Assembly (NCBI GenBank): GCA_016758965.1 | Contig: JAEPRB010000017.1 | Coordinates: forward strand, 186,001 to 250,000 | Direction of reading: 5' to 3' | Origin: Circinella minor | Taxonomy: Eukaryota; Mucoromycota; Mucoromycetes; Mucorales; Lichtheimiaceae | DNA length: 64,000 bases | Shown: positions 24,566-37,200 of the stretch, in pieces | How positions within the stretch are numbered: the first letter of the stretch is position 1 | How the letters are laid out: each line of letters begins with the position of its first letter | The notes under the pieces: model-generated | What the model was told of the DNA's origin: nothing | Seen by the model: the letters and a program-made list of their open reading frames with translations, nothing else | Databases searched by the model: none | Translations under genes and position numbers: made by a program

Positions 24566-26290
24566 ATGACGATTACGCATCGACAACGACCTAGTAATCC
24601 AACAATATCAAGTTCAAGTGGTACCAATGACGGTGGACAAGTGGACGACAAAGAACCACCAAAATATCATTGCGATGCTTGCAGCAACGATGTAACCAAC
24701 ACTGTTCGTATACGTTGTGCAGACGATGATTGTCCCGATTTCGATCTATGTGTTACTTGTTTCAGTGGAGGAGCCGAACCCATGAAGCACAAAACATATC
24801 ATAGTTATCGTATTGTTAAGCCTCACAGTTTCCCCATTTTTAGTGAAGACTGGGATGCTGATGAGGAATTATTACTTATTGAAGCAGCCATGAAGAATGG
24901 TTTGGGTAACTGGCAAGCGATTGCAGACTATGTGGGTACCAAGGATAAACATGAATGCGAGCAACATTACCTGGACGTCTATGTATCTAGTAATGAGTGG
25001 CCTAAACCACGTATGGATCTCAAGTTTGACGATATCAGTGAAACTGAATTCAGAGAACGGAAACGCCATCGATTACAAAAGTCTCGTGGTATGGGTCCAC
25101 GTCATAAAGCTCAAGTCAATAATGCTAAGCCTGTTACCAGTGGTCCAGCCTACCATGAAATCCAAGGTTATATGCCACGTCGATTTGAATTTGAAACAGA
25201 ATACGAAAATGATGCAGAACAATATGTTAAAGACATGGTATTTAACGATGATGATACACAAGAAGAAATCGATTTAAAAGTCATGGTCTTGGATATTTAT
25301 AATTCACGATTGGATCGACGAATGGAAAGAAAACGATTGATTTTTGAACGTGGTTGGCTTGATTTCAAAAAACAGCAAGCATTGGAACGAAAGCGACAAA
25401 AGGATGAACGTGAATTATATAATCGGACCCGTGTGTTTTGTCGAGTTCAAACAGCTAATGATTATGAAACTATGGTTCAAGGATTAGTGAGAGAACAGCA
25501 ATTACGTGATCAGATTGCAATTTTGCAAGAATGGCGAAAGGCTGGCCTGACGTCGTTAAAGCAAGGAGAACAATATGAAAAAGATAAACAGGCTAGATTG
25601 GCAAACTTGAAAACACTTGTATCATTATCAAACGATAGAATGGGTTCAGCAGCAACAAATCAACGAAATAACTATCGACAACAAATTGCAGCTTTATCAG
25701 CAACACCGAGTGCAGTAGGATACTTTCGAGAAACAAAGGCTGCTGCGGCAGTGGCAGCACAAACAAATGGATCATCATCGTCAACAACAACTTCCACTGT
25801 ATCATCAGCAGCGGCAGCAGGAGCACGTAAACCTGCCAATCCATTGGATATTAGTGAAGCAGATGGTGTACATTTATTAACAGAACAAGAACAAATTTTA
25901 TGCTCCACATTACGCATTTTGCCACGACCGTATATGGTAATCAAAGATACCATCCTTAAGGAATATGCCAAACAAGGTTATTTAAAACGGCGGCAGGCTC
26001 GTACACTCATTAAGATTGATGTTAACAAGACAAGCAGGATATATGATTTTTTTATCGAAAGTGGTTGGATTAAAGCTTTTAAAGAACCAACTGCTAATTC
26101 TTCTCCATCTCCTGTTCCTCAACAACCGCCCTCTTCTTTTCCCATGATGCCGATAGGAACATCATCGTCATCGTCATCTTCTTCTCAAATTCCTCATCTT
26201 AATAATAATACACATACTGAAACCACTTCATCAACGTCTACGTCCGATGCAGCTCCATCTTCTGCAACTCCTGTCATATCCAAATCTTAA
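24566..26290 (+). CDS. ADA2: Transcriptional adaptor ADA2 (SAGA complex)
   Basis: A single exon of 574 residues. ADA2 partners the Gcn5 acetyltransferase in SAGA/ADA complexes and helps it act on nucleosomes. Domains in order: a ZZ zinc finger (about 33-80, from C36 and C39: YHCDACSNDVTNTVRIRC), a SANT domain (about 98-142: DWDADEELLLIEAAMKNGLGNW), the central Ada box (RRFEFETEYENDAE, about 209-222), and a SWIRM domain (about 430-508, ending in SRIYDFFIESGWIK). Between the Ada region and SWIRM is an Ala/Ser/Thr-rich linker. After SWIRM there is a Ser/Thr/Pro-rich tail of about 65 residues, beyond the point where many ADA2 proteins end. It is one of only two intronless complete genes in the window. 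Confidence 0.96.
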   Translation: MTITHRQRPSNPTISSSSGTNDGGQVDDKEPPKYHCDACSNDVTNTVRIRCADDDCPDFDLCVTCFSGGAEPMKHKTYHSYRIVKPHSFPIFSEDWDADEELLLIEAAMKNGLGNWQAIADYVGTKDKHECEQHYLDVYVSSNEWPKPRMDLKFDDISETEFRERKRHRLQKSRGMGPRHKAQVNNAKPVTSGPAYHEIQGYMPRRFEFETEYENDAEQYVKDMVFNDDDTQEEIDLKVMVLDIYNSRLDRRMERKRLIFERGWLDFKKQQALERKRQKDERELYNRTRVFCRVQTANDYETMVQGLVREQQLRDQIAILQEWRKAGLTSLKQGEQYEKDKQARLANLKTLVSLSNDRMGSAATNQRNNYRQQIAALSATPSAVGYFRETKAAAAVAAQTNGSSSSTTTSTVSSAAAAGARKPANPLDISEADGVHLLTEQEQILCSTLRILPRPYMVIKDTILKEYAKQGYLKRRQARTLIKIDVNKTSRIYDFFIESGWIKAFKEPTANSSPSPVPQQPPSSFPMMPIGTSSSSSSSSQIPHLNNNTHTETTSSTSTSDAAPSSATPVISKS

Positions 26291-27342
26291 TTTGAATCAC
26301 CATTTTCTCGCTTTCTCTCTCCCTCTCCTTTTATATTACCCGTTTGTCTTTTCATTCCACCTCATAACAATATATAAATAGTAAAAAAAAATGATGTATA
26401 TATATATGTGTGTAATAATGTAAGGTGATATATAATCATTAAAATTGACCAATGTTAATGCTGGTTATTAATATAAGCAATCAAAATTTGACGCAGCGAC
26501 CACAGATAGTTTCAGGTCCAGAACAAATGATTATAGTGTTTGAATCATCTTTAAACTATTTCACTTTTTAGTTTGTGTTTTCGTATTCTTTCCCGCTCAG
26601 GGCAACAAAAAATTATTATTTTGATATTGTCAATTCATACTAATTTATATTAGTAGTAGTTAGATAGTTTGAAAACAAAACCAACAACAACAAAGAAAGG
26701 GCTGAAGCTTTTCATCTGTTGGGTGTTGGGTGTCATGAACGTTTTCCGGGTTTTTTTATTGTCTTACACAATAACAGCGCCCCATGTTGTGTTATCATAA
26801 TCTATTAATTACGTACAATATTCTTTTTTCTTTTTGATATTGTTTTTATGCTATTTTTAAAAATGAAAATATATATTTACAGTAGAAATCATAAGGTTTT
26901 TAAAATATCGATATAAGTGTTTTACCGAGAGTTTAAAAATTTCTCCTAAAAAGCATTACATAACTGAATAATAGAGGATAACACATAACCTTTTTTTTTC
27001 ACGAATTGAATAGCCTGATAAAGAGTGTACTAAATATTCCTCAATTGTTCTCTATAAAGAAAGAGGAATACCTATGATTTTGGCCACGTTTTTCCCCGAG
27101 CTTCTATTTTAAGCTTGGTTTGTACTTTTTTTTGCTCTTTATCTTGGTAAATAGCCAAACTTAAACAAAAAGGAAATGGGTGACTTGTGTTCTATTTTTC
27201 ACAGGTGCGACCCAAAAAAAAAGTGAGGTTTTTAATAAATTATTTAAAGAGTGAATGTAGGATCTCCGCATAAATAGCCTTTTTTTCCTTTCTTTTTCTC
27301 CCTATTTCTTTATTCCTCAACTTTAGTTTTATAATTATTCAG
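26291..27342. other. Intergenic, ADA2 3' to questin-oxidase-like gene
   Basis: About 1.05 kb, AT-rich, no credible gene. The last 60 bases are pyrimidine-rich, as expected just upstream of a fungal start codon. Confidence 0.5.
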
Positions 27343-28894
27343 ATGACTAGTACTGGATATTTTTTATCACAGCAACAACAGCAACAACAACAACAACAAC
27401 AACAGAACCCACCTTATTATTTACAAAACGATAATGATAATTCAACACCAGTAATCATATCAACATCTCGTCGTATGTTACTTGACATGATTCAAGAGCA
27501 CCATTCTTCTTTTGTAATGGAATATAGAGACCGTCCAAACACTCTTATCAGAACTCTGGTTGGTCTTCATGAACTTGGTGGTAATTACAGATAGAATAAA
27601 TATATATATATATATATATAGACATTATTTCATTTTCAATGCCCGTATAAAATCATATAAATGAGGAGATTTCTTTTTTTATAACCTTTTATGTTCTGCT
27701 TTATCTCCCGTGCGATATTTATAGCCAATGATGATCAACTTGCTCAAGTTTATAATCAGCTCTATCCTGAACTTATGCCATTGAAGAGAAATTATATTGT
27801 TATTAATCAAAATAACTGGCAAGAATATCTTGGATATTCTGGGTAAGCTTTTTTTTTCTTTACATATACGAAAACTTGCCTATGGATGACACTGGCCGAC
27901 GATCTCCCACAAGCATATAAACTCATAAATATATATACATATATTACCCCAAATTACCCACTATAGATACTATGGTGACTACCTTGCCTTTTTTGACAAT
28001 CAACTTGAACAATTAGGAATGGATCAGTTATTGGAACGATACTTTTATTTGAGTCCTTTACAATATTCTTTGGGTTCCCAGCTTCAACCCCTTGTCCACC
28101 TTGCATTTGGTATCGAACAACATTTACCGCTAGTTGTTACACAAGGTTTAGCTTATTTAGCGAGTACCTTTTTGGATGCTTCGGAGCTGTGTGAAGAATC
28201 GTCAACAAGTGAAGAACAACAGGGACAACAACCCAATGTTACTTCAGCAGCAACAAATGATGAATTACTATTTGATCTTGTCGGGGCTGATCAACGATTT
28301 GGTGGTAAAATTGATGGACGTAATACTTTTCATTCATCAATTAAAGTCTTGTTGAAAAGCAAAGGTGATTTGTTAAAGACTTATATGGCAGTGTGGCATA
28401 AAAATATTACCCAGCAACAACAACAGTCCTTAGTGGATCAATTGGTAGTCATGGCAACACGTCTTATTACGTATAGCAACCATATTAATCAAGGTCAGAT
28501 TGAACTGGATTGGTTTCTTGGTGGTGGACAATTACTTTCTTCAGCGTTAGCCATTCAAACTTTGATTAATCATTGTCCTTCAATCCCATCAGTGGTATCA
28601 TCCCTTGTTAATCTTCAGTTCCTTGCCACATTATGTACTTATATTGTTCAAGGTCGACCTTCTCGAGCTCATTATGAAATCACCCCTCTTTCTTCACCGC
28701 AACGATTGGATTGGGCCGATTGTGCGAGTACCATTGTTCAATCGGGTGATCCAAAAGCCATTCTTACTATGCATTCACTTAAACGTGCGTCTTATTGTAT
28801 TGATGATAATGATCTTCATATAAACACAGCCAATTTCCTTGCCACCTTTGTTCAAGATGGTATTTGGATTAAGGGTGGCATTGGCTGGTGGTGA
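27343..28894 (+). CDS. Questin-oxidase-like protein (PF14027 / AflY family)
   Basis: Three exons, 27343-27580, 27725-27842 and 27967-28894, give 427 residues. The N-terminus has a Gln run (about 7-18). The rest resembles the questin oxidase-like family: LLDMIQEHHSSFVMEYRDRPNTLIRTLVGLHELGAND near the start, then YYGDYLAFFDNQLEQLG, and LQPLVHLAFGIEQHLPLVVTQGLAYLAS, the family's His-containing block. Known members open aromatic polyketides (questin, versicolorin steps) by oxidation, but most members are uncharacterised. No polyketide synthase or other secondary-metabolism gene is nearby, so a role in such a cluster is not supported here. It lies downstream of ADA2 on the same strand. Confidence 0.75.
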
Positions 28895-31800
28895 AAGAAA
28901 GAAAATATTTTCTTTGTATCTTTATACCCTTCTTAATATTCTTTCGTTTTTCTTTATGTTTCATATATGAACAAAAATACAAACACATATCTTGTATATT
29001 CTCCTAATCTTTTTTTTTCTTTTTCTACCAACTTTTTTTTATCTTCTTCTCTTATCGCTATTAACACAATTCACACATATTTACGGTTTCTTTTCTTTAT
29101 TTTATTGTATATGTATTTTTCTCTTTTTCTGCTATTTTTTACTCAGTTGACGTTTTATTTTATCTTTTCTATTATCATATTTACGTCCCATCCAATCAAT
29201 TTGACTATATCCTGTTGTATATATTCTATAGGAAGTCAAATAAATAAATTTGGTAGTTTCCATGCATTTTTTATTTCCGTTTCTCCGATGAAAAAAGTTT
29301 AATGAATAGAAAAGAAGTTGGCGATCCCAAATTGTTGCAGAAATTTGATTGATCGTCGTACATCATCACAAATTGCAAACACAACCTTTTCTTCTTTCCC
29401 TCTCAGCCACCTTTTATTTGTACAACAAGTCTTTTTCTCGGTAATCTAACATCTGGTAAAGTTACGACATTAAGTATATCAAAAGATTGAGATTGAATTT
29501 AAACAATAAAAGCCCATTTACTGTCTCTCTTATACAGTACACGTGTGCACAATCCAGTTGATAACCAGATACTTAAATGAAAAAGTACCTTATTCGTCAG
29601 TTAATGTTGTGAAAAGCTTTTTCTATTTTCCTGGTGATCGGTTGCTAAGAGGATCAGAGATATGTTTTTATTTACGTGAAATTCCGTGATATATAATTTA
29701 TTTCGCTTTCAGTCGATCGCTATTTACTATAAATTATTTAAATTTTGTTAATAAACTAACGTAATACATAAGAATCTTCTATATGTAATACATATCTATA
29801 TAACAGTAATTAGCTATTCATTACTCCTATCATAATTATTCAACAAATGATTACAATCATTTAGCGTCAATTAATGTACATGAAAAATTATAAATTAGCG
29901 ACAGAAAATAATGGTTCACAACATTTATTATTTTATCATGCAAAGCCGTATTATCTCATTCGGCTTTTTTTGCTTTTTATTTCGCTGAGATAAGGAGGTC
30001 AGCTGGTTGCTGCTGTGCAACTTATTTATCTAATCCACTAATATAAATATTTGTATAATTATTTATGTAAATGAACAAACAATTTTCTTACTGCTTGTTT
30101 AGGTGGGCTCTGCTTATATCAAATATTTTTTGAGTCACATGATGACATTACACTAAGGCGATATGGATCAGTATGGATAGAAAACGCCTTGAAAATAAGT
30201 ACAGCGGGATATTATTGATAACCATAATGCTTCGCAAGTCAATACTATATGTTTCTAACAATTACGTAAGAAAATGAAACATTTGAAGGCGCAGCACGAG
30301 CACTTTAGTCCGAGTGCATGAGATGTTTATAAAACTAAGTTAGATAAGCCAAACAGATAATATAAATAAGGTTAGAGGCTTATAGCTTCTTTGATTCCAA
30401 GTAATATAAATAAATTAACCACAAGAGACCAACGTCAGCAGCTGTTGATTAGAAAAAGGATGAAATACTGTATTTATCCAAGACAAAGACATCAAGGACT
30501 CAACGGCTACGTAAGTTCATAAAGCCAGCGATTATAAATGATCAGTGTGTTATATATACTAGGCGGGCCATATTTCTTATCCACAATGATAATGTATTTG
30601 GTGGAAGCCTTACGTAGCATTACAAAATATATCATTGCGTATAAAGTATGAATTATCTGAGCAATTAAAAACACAGGTCAAGTTTGATAAAATGACATGA
30701 TTAACAGCAATATGTATATAAAGTTACACAGTTTATTGTCGCTGAACATTCATTTTGAATTGATAAGGCATTATAAAACAATCCAAGAAATATAATCTGA
30801 ACTCCGTATAAAGATCTCCAATGTAACTCAATTAAAAGGCTTATCGATCAACAAGGTATAATAGGTCTTTATTTCTCTTTACATTACTTTTGCTCAATTT
30901 AAAGTCTTATAAAAAATAAATTGGTTGAAAATACGGCTTGGAATGGTAAAACAGGTTTTCATTTCATTTATATTTTTATGTTGTTATTATAAAAGAAGCA
31001 AACACATTCTCTATAGGTAAATGAAATTGCTTTAAAGTATAAATTAGATGTTTCAAAGAATGCGTACAGTGAACTAAACTAGTTCTATTTCAGACTCGCA
31101 AAGCTCAATGTAAGATAGCAAAATTAAAGACATTTCTTTCTTTTTTTTAAACAGGATACGTAATCAGGGTGGCGAGTAAATCAAACGCGACAACCTATAG
31201 GTTGATTGATTTATCAAGAGATAAACAAGTGTCAAAGAGCAAATAAAAGCACGAGCATATATTATTCACTCCTTATCAGCAAATAATATACATGTTACGT
31301 CGTATGTACTTATGTAAAAAATAATTCACATAAAATTCTGGGGAGTAACAGAGACATGTAATCATAGCATTTGAATCATGAAAAGTTCTGTTAAAGAAAC
31401 AAAAGACTGAACTTTTTTTTTGAAATTCCATCAAGTATTGATCAACGCTTTTTGGTAACCACAAGCCTAGCTCTTCTACTTCTGTTGAACCTTATAAAAA
31501 TTATGTTACTAAAAGGTCAATAACAATACAGTGCGGTCTTTTACAACCTGACAACAAAGATACATAAACGAAGCTTCTCTCATTTTTTCATGCAACCAAC
31601 AAGTAATTTATTTTGTTTTATGGTAATGTTTTACAGGCATCAGCAACTCTATTTTTTTTTTGTGCTTTAATAATACCAACAATGTTGTTTTTTTTATTTA
31701 AGGGAATTATAATTAAAGTATTTACAAGATGAATTCACTATGTTGTGCTTTCTTATTTAATTATAAAAATTACTGCAATGAAGCATTTATTTCTCATGAT

Positions 31801-32361
31801 TTATTCTCGGCAAGAAAATTATACTGTTATGCAAAAATTGTTGTAGTGTGGGAGATTAACTATCAATATAAGAGTGGGGAATTTTCTCTAACAATAGACA
31901 AATACATCTCACGCTTGAAATTAAAGCTTTTAAATTATGGTTTTATAATAGACAACAAAAGACATCCGGACATGCAGAACCAGCGCGTCGTCGTAAGTAC
32001 GTGAGGAAGGGTGTGTAAAAAAATGGTGAGAACAGGTTGTGTAATAATTGTAATTAAGCAAAAAAATAAAATAAAATAACAGTCTAATTGAAAATAAAGA
32101 ACATATGATCACTCGTTTGCCACACACATCGGCATCGCATAATGATATTAGGAAACATAGATACGTACTGTAATCATTAATCTTTAAATATACACTGTAC
32201 CAAACTTGCCAAGATATGCTTTCTTTAGAAAAAATTATACAAAAATGGAAACGTAAAACATAAACATATGTTGATTTAAGGACCGAGAATGACATTTTTA
32301 TTTTACATGATCATATAAAGAAAGGGGTTTATACTACGCCAGGGAAGATAGAAAGAGAGGG

Positions 32362-32399
<38 letters not shown>

Positions 32400-32687
32400 T
32401 ATGCGGAAGAGAGAAATGATACATAAGGGAAAGTGATTGAACTTAGATGCTATAATTATTTACTAGAAAACCAATGGAATAGAATGCTTAAATGATTTGT
32501 GTTGTATTTTGCTGTGTAAAGTGAGAAAATGAAAAAGTATATATACAAAGAAAAAAAACAGGTACGTGCTTAGTACTGACAAATTGAAATATGTTTACAC
32601 CTAAAAAAAGAAGAGCAATATTGTTGAAGGATATATGCGGGGCCTGTATATGTGACTATATATCATAAGAAAAAGAAAGAGCTTATA
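28895..32687. other. Convergent gene-free region of 3.8 kb
   Basis: Lies between the 3' ends of the questin-oxidase-like and velvet genes. Longest frames (28967-29302 T-rich; 31729-32004) have no family character or splice support. A (GT)n tract is at 32364-32398. I saw no terminal inverted repeats or transposase fragments. Confidence 0.45.
32364..32398. repeat. (TG)n microsatellite
   Basis: About 17 perfect TG units downstream of the velvet gene's stop codon (on its 3' side), probably in or beyond its 3' UTR. Confidence 0.95.
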
Positions 32688-34292
32688 TTAACGGCGTAAA
32701 GGGGGTAATGTACGATCATATATCAGAGCATCTGTCATGATAGCACGTAATGGCGGTAATCGCTCACCCCATTCTTTATGGTGTACTAACGAAGGCATAG
32801 GAGGAGATGATATTGGTGAAGTGGTGACGGATTTTGGTGGAGAAGGAGGTGCTGCTAATAACGGGATAGCAGAAGTAGAAGAAATAGGTGTTGTCGTTGC
32901 TTGCCACTTTCCAAAATAAACATCTGTTTTCATTGCAGCATAAGGGGGTGGCGGAAACCCTTCATCTTCTACAACTTCTTTAAATCTTTTTTCATTTGAT
33001 TGATATTGTTGATGATGTATAAGATCGACTGTTGGACTAGAACTATTATCCATCAAGGCCTGTACTTCCAATCGTCTCTTTCGTAAATTGGCACTATAAG
33101 TATAATATATTAAATAGATTAGGTTGATTATTATGACGCAAAACTAATTTTTTTCCTTTCTCATGATTTTTTTTGTGTTGCACCAAGTATAATAACAGCT
33201 CCTAAAGAAAGAAAACTTACGAAGCCTGTAATCTGTTTTCTTTACGGATTCTAATTTTGACGCCCTGGTCAGAAAAAATTCTTGATAAAAATGTAGTTTC
33301 TAAGGGACCAGGGAAATTTTTTGTTGCATAGACACTAAATATATCACTTAGAACTGTTTTCCCGTTTTGAACAACCCCTCTATAAATAAAAAATTGAAAC
33401 TAGATTGTCAGCTGGGTCATCACATACGGTACTAATAGACCTGGTGCACAGTAGCAAGTAATTTGAGTAATATAAAAAAAAAAGCGGAACCCATAAACCC
33501 GGAATTAACTTACTCCACTATCTCAAAGAGGCTAAAGTGAAGTTTATAGTTCCCTTCCTTTCGTACAGACAAGTCACCAAATACAAAAAATCCGCCATCT
33601 AAAAAAAAGTCCATTTTTGTCAGATATAGAAAAAAAAATGGCTTTCGTGTGTTCGGAAATCTCGCGTTTAGATTTTTTTTTTATATTTAATAACTAATTA
33701 GTTACCTGTATTATTCATATCGCGTAGTCGATGAAGAGATGAAACAGTTGTACCAACTAAATGATTTTCTAACATTTTTGGTGGGTGAGTTGAATGATGA
33801 TGATAGTTAACGTCGACAACATTGACAACGGCAAAATAAAACGGGCTCTGTAGATAATTTCTAAAACAAGTGAAATTATGAGCAAAAGTGGGAAAAAAAG
33901 AAATTGTAAAACAAGAAAAATCCTTGAATGTGTTACTTTGTTCTTTCTGGTGGACAGTTTATCCAGTCTACCTGGAGTATAGGTGCTGGTTCGATTGGAT
34001 ATCGACGTTCTAATAAACTAGTACCAGCGCATACTTTAGCTTGTCTTGGTTGTTGTCGTATAGTTAAATAATAATCTCTAATAAATTATCGATATTGTTA
34101 ATATTATATTGTTAGTAACAGATTACAACTAAATAATAACTTTTTTTTTTATAGAAAAACTAAAACAGAAAATAAAAAAAAAATAAGAAAGAAATATTAA
34201 AGATACCTGTCTTCAGGAAGATCGGCCAATGAACTTGATAAGAAACGATATGTACATGTATTATTGGTGTCAGTTAGTTTGGTAATATTCAT
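32688..34292 (-). CDS. Velvet-family developmental regulator
   Basis: Six minus-strand exons, 34207-34292, 33937-34077, 33706-33860, 33514-33598, 33221-33379 and 32688-33093, give 343 residues. The velvet domain covers about residues 10-225: [17 protein letters not shown], then [76 protein letters not shown]. This NF-kB-like fold binds DNA and forms homo- or heterodimers that couple development, sporulation and light response to secondary metabolism. The tail after KRRLE is Pro/Ser-rich and ends in [23 protein letters not shown]. The Arg/Lys stretch NLRKRRLE could serve nuclear import. The domain end resembles VelB/VosA more than VeA, but I cannot assign a subgroup with certainty. Confidence 0.9.
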
Positions 34293-37200
34293 AGTTTATG
34301 TGCGTTGTAATAAAAATGATGATAAAATAAAGAGTGGAGAGATAGTTGAAGGGAAACAAAAAAAAAAAAAAAGAAAAAAAAAGAAAGACGGGAAAGGTCA
34401 TTTTTGCAAGTTTATCCCTAAAAAAAAGGATTTGCTTCGCCCACTCTTTTTTTTACCCACCTACTTTTAAACAAATTTACCAAGAAAGGGTAACCCCGGG
34501 GTCCAAAAGTAGTAAAAAAATACGTGATGAGTTTTTTGGTACTTTTCTCATAAACTCGGTGGTTCAATAATAGGATATTCCTCCCCATCGGTCTTGGAGT
34601 GAGGTGGTACAATTCGGGATTTCTTTGTTTTGGCTTGGGAAATAAATAAAAAAGTGTGCAGCTATAATACTAATTCATTGTAACTCTTTTTTTCTATTTT
34701 ATTTTTTATTAGACTATGAAGTATTTTATCTTGATAATACTATTATCTTTTATATAGAAAATAATAGCAATAATAATAATAGTAATAAAAATGTTGACTT
34801 ATTTGTTTTGTTATCAAATACGTTTAAAACATTTAATTATCATTTCATGTTCCCACATGGTTATTGCGTCAGGGTCGGTTTGTGTGTGAATTTTTATCCG
34901 AGATTTTGTTATTACCACTTTCCTAATTTAGTTGAAGCAGTTTATTTTCTACTTATTAGTAATATAATTAGTACACAAGGTTACTCAACTTAATAGAGAA
35001 CATTGTATTTTTATATACGACTATTTTTATAAAGCGAAAGATATAATTATTTCCTTGGCACAATGTCTCTTTCTTCCATCAATCTCGTTCTGCTTGCTGT
35101 GATCAAAATTGCAAATAAATAATAAGGCCATCAATATGTACAACTAACTTCTTTAGTTCCAACTATGTAGCATAGTCTGAGGCAATTTTAAATGTATTAA
35201 TAGACAGAAGAGCACTTTTATTTAGCTTTTTTCCACATGGCCTCATCTTTCATTTCACTAGCATTGAAAATATATTTTCACATAATATTTTCATGAGGCT
35301 TCTTTTATATGGTAATGGTAGATGGCAACGAGTGACAATAAACACCATATACAAAAGTCTAATTTTACTGCGTCTTACTTTTATTATGTGTATTTCTGCC
35401 AACATTTTTTTTAAGTTGCGCCGTTGTTAAATTTAATTTCTCATGACAGAGCGGTTACATAGTTTTTCCTCGTTTTAGGCAGCTCAATTTTTTAAATAAT
35501 TCTTTATATTTCTACCTGTCAGAGTTTTGTTAGACACGCTCAAAATAATTCGATCAAACATGATTGTTTTCGGTTTCTGTTAATGAGTTTCTAGCTACTT
35601 GCGAAACAGCGTACCTGCCAGGGGTCGACGATATCTAAAGTGCTATTGTTATTTCAAAGCTACCCTGTTTATACTACACCCATATTGGATACATGGTGTC
35701 CCGCATAAATCTACAGTGATTATTCATTAAACTGGTACTCAATATATGTGATGATTTGTACCGGTTCAGCGAATTGAAACGCAGCTGGTACTAGTATGTA
35801 AAATATACTGGAAGAATAACTGTAAGTTAAAAAAAAACGATAATCCATATAATGTAGTTAGCTGCTTAATATAGCTTTGCTGCTATGAGCTAATCTTTTA
35901 GTGATAAAAATGATAATAGTGTATTCATGAGATAGTGATAATGAACCAGAGATTACATTAATAATGAATTCACAACAAAGTGTGTGTTAATATAGACCAT
36001 GGTTAGCAGTTGAATAAATGAGTAAAAATGAATTGTAAGTATCAACAACATAATTACATATTATATGGTAATGAACAAGTACATAACAAAGTTGAAAAGA
36101 AGTACCCACGTAGATAAGATAAGGAAGAAGAAAAAAACGTCCGCATGAAGTTGACAAAAAAGACACATTGTTATCAACAAGGTCGTGTTGAGAAGCTTTC
36201 TCTTGACGACAAGAATGATTTGTGTATTTTTAATTGCTGTGGAAACAAATTAGCCAGCTGAAAACAAGAGGAAGAGCTGAAATGACGTTAAAGGAAGGCT
36301 GTATTACTGATTTTACCAATAAAAAGACTAATATTATATTATATAAAATAAAATTATACTATTATAAACCCGGCAAATATTTGGTCAAGTTCACCGGTAT
36401 TTTACCAAGTATATAAAAAATATATGAGAGATACTACCGGTTTAGCGAAATACAGGTTTAACGAGTACCGGTTTAACGAATAATCACTCTACTTATCTAT
36501 TTTGTTTACCGACTATCAGGACCTTGAACCGTCAATATCACTTTAGCATTCAGGTTGTATTTTTTTTATTAAAAATATGTTACTACGTACAACAAATGTA
36601 ATGCCCTTTCAGTCTGAATTTCTCCCAGTATCATAGCATTATTTTGCTATATATTACTCAATAATGTATCTTATATGTACTTCCACTAGTTTGGTGGATT
36701 ATCAGGAAGACGAAAAACCGAAATTTGTAACAGGAAATTGTACACAATATGATTTCTCTTCATAATTTATATCGGATTCTCTTAAAAAGATTTTTCATCC
36801 ACGCTGTAATATAAAAATTGTATTTTCTTATTGAATAATATCAAACTTCGTCTGTCGTATGCGGTCGATCGCATATAAGAAAAGAACATTTTTTTTTAGA
36901 CACATCATTCTCTTGTACAATTAGGATGATAAACTTTATTATTTTTTTAACTCATTTTTTTTTAATCTAGGCAATACTGGCAAATCAACTGTGATTGATA
37001 TAAAATAATGGGCCATACTTCCTTTCAATGGTTATAAATCTGGTACCATCCATGTGAGTTCAGCTACTACACCCTCTGCTTTTCTGGAAATATAATTCTA
37101 ATTCTTTTTTCTAACATCATTTTTCCCGATGAAAATAAGCCGTTTCTATCTTACCAAATCTTTAACACCTTGAACTTTTTGTTTACTTTTATTAATTTGA

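Noticed and set aside
28967..29302. 111-codon hydrophobic frame downstream of the questin-oxidase-like gene
   Set aside because: It reflects T-rich 3' UTR-like DNA and contains only low-complexity Phe/Leu/Ser sequence.
31729..32004. 91-codon frame in the 28.9-32.7 kb spacer
   Set aside because: No motif, no homology I recognise, AT-driven composition.
19477..34292. A secondary-metabolite cluster around the questin-oxidase-like and velvet genes
   Set aside because: No polyketide synthase, peptide synthetase, terpene cyclase, P450 or transporter is nearby, and the neighbours are housekeeping or regulatory genes.
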